DNA from: Coptis chinensis | Lineage: Eukaryota; Streptophyta; Magnoliopsida; Ranunculales; Ranunculaceae | DNA length: 64,000 bases | Assembly (NCBI GenBank): GCA_015680905.1 | Contig: CM027381.1 | Coordinates: forward strand, 87,631,501-87,695,500 | Reading direction: 5' to 3' | Part shown: positions 34,815-44,803 of the stretch, piece by piece | Layout: each line of letters opens with the position of its first letter | Position numbering within the stretch: position 1 is the first letter of the stretch | Translations under genes and position numbers: made by a program | Notes under the pieces: generated by a model | What the model was told of the DNA's origin: nothing | The model's input: the letters and a program-made list of their open reading frames with translations, nothing else | Databases searched by the model: none

Positions 34815-36467
34815 ACCAAGATTGTAGATTGGCATTGGGATCGATATCTAAAGACAACATTGTTGCCGAAGGTTGTGTTTTAGCAAGGAAGGGGCCAGAG
34901 GATACTATTCACAACATGCCTTTGGGAGAGTTATATCTGAAGGTCTCAATAAATAAAGCATTGTGTGGTGATGCCTTTCTCCCAGTTCGAAACGGCGATG
35001 AACATGTATTTGTTAAAGATGCGGTAAACTCGTTTGTGGCATGGCCTAAGGAACTTGTGATACTTAAAAGTGATGAGGTAGTATAAGGATATGGATATTT
35101 GTATGGTAATTTACTTAATTTTGTTATATAAACATCAATCTTGTTCATCAACTTTTTGTTAGATAGAGAAGCGTATTCCACTTCCATGGGGCAGTATTCA
35201 ATATAAGATCAGAAAGTTTGTGGATTGTGTCGACAAAATAGTGAAAGAAAACGCTTTTATAGAAGTTCCAATGGTTGGAACTCTTTTCCATGATGAGATG
35301 GCAAAAGTACGAGTTTCAAAAGATGAGTTAATGGATGTGTGTGAGAAGAGAATGTTAAATGGTAGCTGCATTATCTCCTACATGAGGTATGAATAATTTG
35401 GTGAGCTTATTTGTGTTAGTTATAATTTAACTTTTCATATGCGACGACTTAACATAATGTATATATATGTTGTAGATATTTATATGCGACTTTTGGAATT
35501 GCTCAAGCAAAGTATGCATTTGGTAACCCATAAAGTTTTACTATTTATACAAAGGATGATGAAAAGGCTCGATACATTCAAAAGTTGGCTGAATAACACG
35601 GTGATCATGTGCTTTTAATTCCTTTCAACATAGGGTAACTGTGTTTATACATTTGCAGTACATATACATTATTTTCATATAATTAAAATTATTTTATTTT
35701 TATTTTTATTTTTATTTATTTTTTTCCGATTGGTTATATAATTAAAAGTACTTAATTGAATTTGTATCCACATAACTGGTCATGTAGGGGGCATTGGGTC
35801 TTAATGGGTCTTGACATACCATCAATGGAAATGTACTGGTTGGACTCTTTAAAAGATTTTCGAGGGCCGCCGGATCCAGCTTTTAAATTATTAGTAAACA
35901 CATGAGTTTAGTCTTTATTTATTGTATTTTTCATTGTATATTTGATTCTATCTTGAAAATAATGAGAATGAAACAAATGCATTTTCAGTGCGATCAAGAC
36001 ATCAAATATGTCCAAAGGAAAGAGAAAGATGAATCCAAATCCAAATTGGAACTATGTGACAGTAAGCTTAGTTTCTTTGGAATACAATACAAAGTATCTT
36101 CCAATTTGTGTATGTGTTAATGCAAGTATTAATTATGTATAGTGCCCACAACAATAAGGAGGGATTGTATGCAGATATTATGTATTGCGCTTTATGCGAG
36201 ATTTAGTAGAGGATCCTGGTCCACCGATCAAAAAGAAGGTGACTGTAAAGTAGCATTATTTTTCATATAGTCTTAGCTAGCTTATAAATTGGTGCATTTG
36301 TAAATATGGTAGGCAATGCATTGTCTGCGTTATTCATTTTCATAATATTTATAATATATTTTTTAAATTAACGTATTGGAGTTCTCTAGCAAGAAGAGTT
36401 ACACCACTGAAATAGATGAACTTCGTCTTAAATTCATCGACTTTATCCAACAATTTATCGAGTAGTT

Positions 36468-37069
36468 AATTTGGGTAAGTGGCCTTCCATATTTTCCCTT
36501 TGTTTATGTATATATACTTTTCTTATCGTTTTTTTTTTTTCTTACTTGTACAATATACCCTTCTTGATTCACTTGCCTTTTAATTTTATATACTAGTCAT
36601 AGTGGAATGACGACTTCATGATATGATGCAGGTGTCATGGATCGATTAACAGATGAATAGATGGCAGCTAGGTTTTTGGTGTTGGAAGTGCGCACAACAA
36701 GCTAAGATATTGCTAAGATAGTATTGGCGTTATGTAGGTTTTTTTTTTTTTTAATTGTGATTCTTTTGGTATTGGAATGACTTCTTTTGTTGGGAGTCAA
36801 ACTAGATGATAAATACTTGGTTTGATCGATGAAATCAATAGAAGTTTTTTGTTTTGAATGTTGTTTCTTTCTTCTCGAGTGGATGTTGTTTCCGTATCAT
36901 AAAGCAAGTTAAAGTGATTTTGGTTGTGATGTTTTGATAAATGTATGTGGATGTTGTTTATGTCATAAAGCAGGTTAATGGGATTTTGGTTATAACATAT
37001 AGGATGCAGGTTGAGAAATGAATATGATCGAATACAAAAATGAAAAAATGTTTTTTAAAAAAATTATTT
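36468..37069. other. CACTA 3' untranslated region
   Basis: Non-coding sequence after the protease stop codon. A roughly 75-bp direct repeat (GTGGATGTTGTTT...CATAAAGCA(A/G)GTTAA) occurs at about 36880 and 36950. Confidence 0.5.
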
Positions 37070-37891
37070 TCATTTGTCTCACTTTTGGAAAAAGTGACAT
37101 AATATCTATTAAAAGTGACACAAACCCACCACTCTTATGTGTTTCTTTTCATAATGAAGTTATATGGAGTTGATTCCCAAAAGTGACACAAGAAAGTAAA
37201 GGGCTTTTGTGTCACTTTTGATGTACTTTGTCTCACTCTCTCCAAAAAGTGACACAACTAGTATACTTTAATGTGTCACTTTTGACTTACTTATGTATCA
37301 CTCGGTCCAAAAGTGACACAACTAGTATACTTAATGTGTCACTTTTAATGTACTTATGTCTCACTCACTCGGTCCAAAAGTGACACAACTAGTATACTTT
37401 AATATGTCGCTTTTTGACGTACTTTATGTCTCATTCTAGTCCAAAAAGTGACACAACTAGTATATTTAATGTGTCACTTTTTGACGTGATTCTTATGTCT
37501 CACTCTGATCTAAAAGTGACACAACTAGTATACTTAATATGTCACTTTTAACGTACTTATGTCTCACTCTGGTCAAAAAATGACACAACTAGTATACTTA
37601 ATGTGTCACTTTTAACGAAATTATGTCCCACTCTAATCCTAAACGGATACAACTAGTGTCACTTTTGACAAGCACTGTGACACTCTTTCTTAAAAGTGAC
37701 ACAAGAGGCTATTCTTAAGTGTCACTTTTATTAACAAAAAGTGACACATTTAGTAAGGCTTTTGTGTCACTTTTGGTAGAATTTTATATGTCAGGGGCTT
37801 ATAGGTCACTTCAGAATTAGTTTCAAAAGTGACACAAGTGACTTCTTGTGTCACTTAAAAAGTGACACAAAAAGCCCTTCTTTTAGTAGTG
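37070..37891 (+). repeat. CACTA right subterminal repeat array and TIR
   Basis: About ten units of 60-70 bp. Most contain AAAAGTGACACAACTAGTAT followed shortly by TGTGTCACTTTT, so each unit is itself an inverted repeat. The last 25 bp, ending TTTTAGTAGTG, are the TIR. In En/Spm such motifs bind TNPA and pair the ends during excision; binding here is inferred. Confidence 0.9.
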
Positions 37892-38904
37892 AAACGTTGG
37901 GCCGAAACATATTAGTTCTTTGGGCCAATTTCTATTTTGTTTGGGCTGGGTCCATAGGACTCAAAATGGGTCCAATTGAGTCTTTAAGTTGTTTAGACTT
38001 TTGGGCCTCGTTTTAGTTAGTTGGATTAGGATCATGGGTTAAAGTGTTTTACATACAGGTTTGCGTCAGGGCCTGTTTGGATGAACACCAGTTTGGGACT
38101 GGTGACTGTTGGGTTTGACTATTGACCAGTCAACCCTGTGATTTTTTACCATTGACTTTGTGTTACATTTTTTTTATATATTAAATTTTATGGACTAATC
38201 AAATGGTAGAATGTTGTGGAAGCCTGCATAAACTAGTTTGTCATTATCTAAGAAAGCTTTGACGTTGATAATGTGCAATTTTTGACACGTGGCGAGATTG
38301 AAATTTTAGGAGACATAATATTCCTAAAACGCTATAAAAATGTTATGCAGTACGCTTAGAACAATTGTGACATTATGTGGTTTGTTGAAATTGTTGTTCT
38401 GTTAAATGATATGATATGTTAGGATATATATTAAATGCAATAGTTTTGAGAAATAAATGTAAATGCTCCACCATTATATCTGTGAGATGCTACTATGAGG
38501 TATTATAGTATTTGTGGATATTTCCCAAGGGATTGTGGCTTAGTGCAATAATTTATTTGGCACGTGAAAGAATGAAAGTTGTTATGAGATGTATTGAGAT
38601 ATTTCTAAATATTGTGGCTTAGTGCAATAATATATTTGGCATGCACGTGATAAAGTGAAATGGTTATGAGATACTAATGTATGATACATGAATAAATTAC
38701 GTAACGAAAATCTTAGAACCTAGCTATCACAACTCATGTGATTTGGCCATTGTGTAGGGCATATATGATATGATTTGGCCCTTGTGTAAGGTGTGTAAGA
38801 TGTTGATTGACCCTTGTGTAGGGCAATCATAGCCGAATAGTTACTGGATTATCTCGTTCGCAAAATTAAAACGAAACACGCGATATTTTATGCCGAATAG
38901 TGGC
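37892..38904 (+). repeat. 3' LTR of large retrotransposon, segment 2
   Basis: Aligns with about 1430..2470 of the 5' LTR and ends at GAATAGTGGC, where the solo LTR is inserted. Confidence 0.9.
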
Positions 38905-41760
38905 TGTCAAAGCCCGAATTTCTAAACAATTAAAAAAAATGAATATTTGAAATATAAATATCTCAAACATCACTTGGTTCAATTGTCTAAAAACCCAGGC
39001 TATGACGGGGTGGATACAACACATGTCAAAACCTAAAACCCACATCATAAACAATCTTAACCACAAATTCAATCTCCAAAATTCTCTTTATTACTTTATA
39101 AAAAGTCTATCTTCCGTCCCAATAAAACATCAAATCACTCTCTGAATAACATTCTTAAATATCTTATTCTCATGTCATGCTAAAAATGTAAACTACGTTA
39201 TTACATCCTTTCAATAAGAATCAGACCTAATAAAGAACTAACGGACTGCTCCAGGCATGAATCTCAATCACACGCCGCGATTCCACTGCCTTCCACCTAT
39301 GTTCCCAAGAACACACCCACGTTGCCAAAACAAAGCAAACGTGGGTCAGCAAAATGGAATTTGCTGGTATAAGTAGAATAACCACATAAAACCATTATCA
39401 TACTTTAATTATTCAAACAATCACTTTATATTATCCCATAACTTAATCATTCACAGCTTGGAAGACAGGTAGTTCCGTCATCTCAACCGGCATAATTTCT
39501 TCCCAAGCAAGACTTTCATTATATAACTCATTATAATAACTCGTTTTAATATTTAAACCATTGAATTAAAACTTACCAATATCCACTGCTGTATAAGGGT
39601 AGGACTGCGTCCCTGCACAAAAATATTATTAAGTCCTACCCTCCTCCAAAAGAAAGTTAGCAATTTTATATAATATGTGTAGATATCTTATAGGTATTCC
39701 AATGCAATCCCAAATACACTCGCATAATCAAATCAATTTCTCCTATCAAATAATCAATTTCTTTTCTTATACACTCACCATTTAGTGCCTATATACCTTA
39801 GGTCATTCCCGTCACATTCAAGGAATACCCAACCCTACATTCCCGTACCTCAAGGAATACAACTAACCCACAAGGCGAATACCTTAGTTCCTCTCTAGGG
39901 CAGTCCAAAGAATCTGGTCATTCATGGCACATGCAATGAATACCCGGGTCATTCATGGCACATTCAATGAATACCCATAGATAACGCTAACGGGCCATTT
40001 ATGGCACATTCAATAAATGCCCACCTAACCTATGACATCAACAGTCATAAAACTCAATTCCAAAACTTGAGGCGTGGAGAGTTCAAAAAGAGGTGGTAGC
40101 ATTATTGAAATTTATTGTATATATTATTTCAGAGAACGAAGGAATATCTTGATTCAAGTATTTTGGTTTACGCGTTATTAATTAGATTGATGTCTAAGGG
40201 TTATAACGTTGCATATCATAAAAACTGAAACATCACATAGTAGGTAATACACATACACACGTATATATAAAGGTCTTAGCCTAAAGCCAAGCATGCTAAT
40301 AGCCCTAGACCTATCTTAATAATCCGAGTTAAAAAGTCAAATTTGGTCAATTGGTCAAAGTCAATCCTGGTCAAAGTCAACTCTGATCAAAGTCAACCCT
40401 GGTCAAAGTCAACGTCGACCTGCCAAGGGTCAACAGCAGTCAACCAGTCCAAACTTATCTAACCCCAAAAGCCCACAGCTTAAAGCCCAAAGTCTAATAC
40501 AAAAATCCAAATTTGAAAATCTAAACTAAAGCCCATAAGCCCACCCACGATTGGGCCCAAGCCCAAATCGTGAGTTACTGTTCATCTTCCTTCCTCACCA
40601 AAACCTCCACCAGCTCTAGCCACCACCGACCAGCCATCACTCAAGATGAGTTGGTTCTATCCAACCCACACTAGAAATGGTTCGGCCCAAGCCCAACATC
40701 AAAAATGAATTTCGCTGTCATCTTCTTCCTCACTCCACCAGCGCCACCACCACCACAACAGCCACCACCGGCCACCTATAATCAAAATGAACCAAGCCGT
40801 TTTCATCCTCACGAAAAACCCCACCTACCTATACCAACAAATCATAATTTTCTTATACAGTGACAATCTCGATTTGACGCCATTACTGCTCCTCCACCGA
40901 TCAGCCACCACCGGATCAGCCACTCGCCAGCCTTCCCTACCTAACCGAAACTACTCCCCTTCAAAACCCCTACAACATTAACCAAAGCAAGAACCTAAAT
41001 TCTTGAACTCGAAAACTTTCAACCAAATCAGATTTGGAATTCTCGCCACCATTAACGCTCCTCCGGAGCTTCAACAACACCCCCAATCTCAACCCAACCG
41101 CACCCAATTCAACATCAACAACACCCAATACAATATCAACAATTCAAAATCAAACTAACAGCCCACACAACAACATTACAACAACAACACTATAACAGTT
41201 CATGATAATGGTTCTTTTGGCGAAACGCCAAAGCGCATAACCAACACATTAAACCGACCAAAATGGTTTACAGCAACCATGATCGATTTATTACCCTCAA
41301 TTGATTCTCGATACGCACAAGTTTTCGAGACAACCGGGTCCAAATTAATACGCTGTAAGAACAGATGAGCATGTGAACAAGATCTTGTCGCGATCTACAA
41401 TAAATGAGAAATCAACAAAATGTAAAAATCTACTCACCTTTTATAAACCAAACAAATGAAAAACCCGAAGACCGAAGTCGATCATTTGCGTGAAACGAAA
41501 CGACTCATTCAAAACCTTTTCTTCTTTCAGTAAAACTCCCCTTTTTTTTTTTCTAAAACCCTCGCTGTGTTTTTTTCCCAAAAACTCTACGTGAGAAAAC
41601 TCCCCGAAAAACAAGGGTTGAAACTTATCTACTTACTTACGGGCTTTTATCCGTAACTGCTGGATATCCTATATCTGTTTTATATATTTTATTTTATTAT
41701 TATTATTATTTTTTTTTTTTTATTATTATAAGAAAAGCAAATAAAAGACGGGGTGTTATA
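38905..41760 (-). mobile_element. Solo LTR, minus strand (2.86 kb), chromovirus-like termini
   Basis: The segment interrupts the 3' LTR exactly and is flanked by the 5-bp TSD GTGGC at 38900..38904 and 41761..41765. On the minus strand it begins TATAACACCCCGTC (from TGTAACACCCC) and ends CGGGCTTTGACA, LTR-type ends. It contains no gag or pol, so it is a solo LTR left by LTR-LTR recombination. The open stretch 40787..40981 is not preserved in any way that suggests a gene. It contains a W-box cluster (40325..40445), a three-copy repeat at 39915..40020 (TCATTCATGGCACATTCAAT core) and an AT microsatellite at 41690..41730. Confidence 0.88.
40325..40445. promoter_or_regulatory. Dense W-box-like array in the solo LTR
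   Basis: Eleven GTCAA cores (TTGAC on the minus strand, the LTR sense strand) in about 120 bp, largely as tandem GGTCAAAGTCAACCC-like units. Such density suggests a WRKY-responsive LTR enhancer by known W-box biology; function is inferred only. Confidence 0.4.
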
Positions 41761-41765
41761 GTGGC

Positions 41766-42893
41766 AATACCCACATAATGGCATTCGTGTGAAGGTTACC
41801 TGGTATGAAATATCCCGTTTAGAGTAACTACACACGGAGTGGTTCATTTTGTGAGGGGAGGCATGTGGATGTACATGTTCGGCGTAGGAAAGCAATTGTG
41901 GTAGCCAGGGAAACTAGGTAAAATATAGAGACGACATGATTCTAGAGACACTTGAAGAAACTCTAAACAATAATTGTGATGATATATCAAAGTGTACGTT
42001 AAATCTATAATAAATGATTGATTGTGGTTGTGAAATTGGTCATTGAGACTATTATTGTTGGTTCAATGAGATGATTGGAATTATGTATATGTTATGTTTG
42101 TTTTATTGTAATTTATGTTGCATTCACAATGGTTTTGCAGAAGGGTAGGTGGGTTGAATTGATTATTTATGTAGGTGTGACCCACTCTATGATCAGGCCT
42201 ACACCAGTTTAAGTATTGAGTAAGTTTTAGTTTTGTTATTTTATTATTAGATGATGTTGAACTAGTACGGTTTGAAGCTAAGGCGCCTTAGTGGAGGAAC
42301 TACCTGCCTTAATTATTGTATTTAAGAATGTTCTATTATTCATTGGAAGCTAAGGCACCTCAGTGGAGGAACTAACTGCCTTATTGATTGTGTGTGTGTA
42401 TATATATATATAAGTATGATTTGTATTTTTGGGCTACTCATACCAGCATTGTTTATAATGCTTACCCAATTTGCATGTTTGCATATCGGGTGTGTTCATA
42501 AAATGAACATAGTTGTTGATCATTCTTGACAGGATTTGTGTTGAAGAAGGTTGATTGTTGCTTTTGGTTCGGATTAGTGTCTCATTACAGGATATGTTTT
42601 TTTTTCCCTTGAGGTGCAATTGATTTTCAATTGAGACAATGTTTTTTGTATTTTCAGTTGTAATTATAATTAAAGAGTTATTGAAATGAAATTTGTAACT
42701 TAATCATATTTGTGAATTTTTGTAATAAATAGGACTTTTGTTTATTTAAAATTTTTTTTATTGGTTTCATATTATTGGAATAATTAAACATGTTATGGGT
42801 TTTTTGGAAGTGGAGAGTGCATCACACCTCGAAAATCGAAGAGTCGGGAACAAATATTGTTTTTCTGATTTTGTCGAAATTCGAGGTGTGACA
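41766..42893 (+). repeat. 3' LTR of large retrotransposon, segment 3
   Basis: Aligns with about 2472..3617 of the 5' LTR. Ends GGTGTGACA and is followed by the TSD GCATC. Confidence 0.9.
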
Positions 42894-43843
42894 GCATCTC
42901 TACCAACTAATAATTAACATGTGAGGCAATTGAAACCCATTCTCATGGTGAATTAACTACCCTCTAGAGTGGACTATCTTACTATAACTATTCTATACTA
43001 GCACAGCAAGTCTTCCTTAAAGCTTTAATCAAACCCATCTAATAGAGGTTTAGCTAAGATTCATTAGATTATCATAATTAAAAAAATAAGAATAAGACAT
43101 CATAGAAACAATAACAATAACTTGGCTTTTATTAATGGTGGCTTGGCTAGAAAACAATAATAATTAGGTTTAGACTAAGAGAAGAAGAGAGCTAATTATT
43201 CTAACTAAGGGGAGAGATAGAGAGAGAGAACCCTAATTTACAACTAAACTAAAGAGGGGAGTAGACAAGTTTTGTCTTAACCCTCTTTATATAGGATAGG
43301 GTTAGGTTACAATTTCGTGCATGGGCTTTGGAGCTGTGTTTTGAGCCACTAAATCAAGACCAAAATCTAATTACTTAAGTCCAATAAGGGTTTCTCTGCG
43401 CGAATTTACTGTAGCACCCTTTTTGTCCACTTTTACTACTTTGATTGGATTAAGGCTTAGACCATTAGAAATTGTTTTCCAAGTCAGTCGTTTTAACATA
43501 TAATAGGCCCAATTCTGAGGTTTTAGTCCAAAGATATGGCCTGCGGAAGTTCTGTTAACTTTTCTGCTCTTTTTCTACTTGTGTTGACTTTGACTTTTCA
43601 GCTTTGTTTTGGCTTTAAAAAGGCTTTTTCTCCTTGAAACTTGGGCTTTAATCATAAAATTTCTCTAGCAAGCAATTTGACTCCTTTCTCTTGCAAAAGT
43701 GACGTATTTCTTCACATAATTGATTGCAAGATCTGAAATGCACAAAAACACATAAATATTACTAACTTTTATTTATTATAAACATAATTGGCCTAAATAT
43801 AATACTATTAAGGGGTTGAAACTATAGTTTTGGGCTTTTATCA
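42894..43843 (-). repeat. Old minus-strand LTR, right piece (Athila-like by terminal similarity)
   Basis: On the minus strand the sequence from 43843 begins TGATAAAAGCCCAAAACTAT. This resembles the LTR start at 44817 once its hAT insertion is removed (TGATAAGCAC joined to CCAAAACTGTATTATT), and both continue with an AT-rich stretch ending TTTTG(C/TG)CA...CAG. I read it as an LTR of a related family in opposite orientation, split by the large retrotransposon. The family assignment is tentative. Confidence 0.4.
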
Positions 43844-44803
43844 ATTACCCATCTATTAACCCCAAATAAAATAACCTACCTAAATGATAAGTATGAGAAA
43901 TAGGATGAAATGTAGAAAAATAAAGAGAAAGACTTGTCCCAAATAAAAGTCAGTTACTTACTTCAGGAAAGAAAAATAGAATTATATTTCTTAAGCTTTT
44001 GAAAAAAAAAAACTGATAAAAAGGAGTCCAAAGGCTTAAGAGCAAAGTAGGAAAACTTAGGTAGAAGCAGAAAATGAAAACGAGGCTTTCTCTAGTGTAA
44101 ATATCATGAAGACCTTATTCTCTCATACTTTGTCAATTTTTATTTTCCATTTCCATTTTCTTCTACACCACCATTTAAGCCCCACAATACCTAATAAAGA
44201 CATCTAGCTTAATTAGGAGTAGGATGGTGTGATAATAAGTAGTAGATGTGATTGATCGACTTCGGCTCCTCTGTCTGTCATTGAGATGTGAGGAAACGTG
44301 TGCCACTGCACACTGGAGTTATCGAAACCTGAGTGGAAAAATTAAGAGCAAATTTGTGTTTCGACACATACCTGTGAGAACCTATTTAAGGACGCTCTCC
44401 AAAGGATCCAAAAACGGCCTTGCTTATACATTTCAATGTAAAGTTCATTGTAATGCATGTTCATACATAGATGTTTTAATTATTGTATGCATATTAACTT
44501 GAGTTTCAAAGGAATTAATCCTCGTTCCCCGCTAAGGAGATGTATAGATATCTGAGATTAATATAGGAAACAAGTTTTTGTTACTCAGTCGTTGTAGTAT
44601 AGATGAAGTTTGTGAGTATCTTCTCTGGAAAACTCTCACAATGCTATAACTCGTCCACTAGGAAATTCCTAATAGTTTAAAGTCTTGTTACATACAGTCA
44701 ATGCAACCGCACTCTGCGAAACGAGAATTAGTTAGGATTACACATTTTTGGCCACTTATCTATTTTAATGTCTCTTCTTTGTTTGAGGACAAGCAAAGTG
44801 TTG
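43844..44803. other. Retroelement-derived spacer without a supported gene
   Basis: Lies between two LTR-like starts that face away from each other. Open stretches such as 44248..44502 show no known domain. Probably the 3' untranslated end of the element whose LTR starts near 44817, plus debris. Confidence 0.35.

Larger units (their letters stand above)
20427..36467 (+). pseudogene. CACTA second gene: TNPA-like transposase (Ptta/En/Spm family) with DUF8039-like and Ulp1 C48 protease domains
   Basis: A multi-exon gene with readable GT-AG splice sites: exons 20427..20717, 20808..21017, 21117..21209, 21298..21414, 33709..34116, 34204..34261, then small exons to 36467. Exons 2-4 resemble the plant transposase Ptta/En/Spm family (DDPDLINPPKIYP, WEKFVKIRLSEEFQ, LWRLARQDKSGEY). 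Exon 5 continues it (LTMALGTPEPSGRVRAGGQY) and adds a coiled-coil-like stretch. Sequence at 34815..35080 matches the domain that often precedes the protease (IHNMPLGELYLKVS). The Ulp1-type Cys protease, expected to act on SUMO-like conjugates, follows from 35163. His is in GHWVLMGLD, Asp in YWLDSLKDF and Cys in VCRYYVLRFMRDLVED. In-frame stops at 20868, 35531, 35594 and 36155 show it is dead. Intron 4 is about 12.3 kb because of nested insertions. Confidence 0.88.
13038..37891 (+). mobile_element. CACTA (En/Spm) transposon, 24.9 kb, containing nested elements
   Basis: The element begins CACTACTAAAAGAAGGGCTT at 13038 and ends with the exact inverted copy at 37891; the terminal inverted repeats match over about 25 bp. 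Subterminal regions are filled with AAAGTGACACA motifs in both orientations, the arrangement in which En/Spm TNPA-type proteins bind. Inside are two plus-strand genes: a TNPD-type transposase (15565..19153) and a TNPA-like gene with a Ulp1 protease domain (20427..36467). Both are broken. A MULE-type element, a LINE fragment, a retrocopy and a complete Tat-type Gypsy element have inserted since. The flanking trinucleotides are GTT and AAA, so the expected 3-bp TSD is not visible. Flanking LTR sequence aligns with the uninterrupted 5' LTR on both sides, which confirms the insertion point. Confidence 0.95.
202..42893 (+). mobile_element. Large non-autonomous LTR retrotransposon (LARD-like, chromovirus-type ends), host of nested insertions
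   Basis: Two long direct repeats of about 3.4 kb bound this element. It starts TATAAGACCCC (TGTAAGACCCC in the 3' LTR) and ends GGTGTGACA. A perfect 5-bp TSD, GCATC, lies at 197..201 and 42894..42898. After removing a copia element from the interior, and a CACTA element and a solo LTR from the 3' LTR, the internal region is about 2.8 kb and holds no recognisable gag or pol. This is the plan of a large retrotransposon derivative (LARD) that depends on an autonomous relative for its proteins. A degenerate initiator-Met primer-binding site follows the 5' LTR. A tract at 11781..11800 resembles the sequence that ends pol in Tekay/Del-type chromoviruses, so I infer a Tekay-like parent. The two LTRs differ by many substitutions and by repeat copy number, so the insertion is not recent. 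Confidence 0.85.

Noticed and set aside
41690..41895. 68-codon minus-strand frame across the solo LTR boundary
   Set aside because: It spans a microsatellite and an insertion junction, so it cannot be an ancestral gene.
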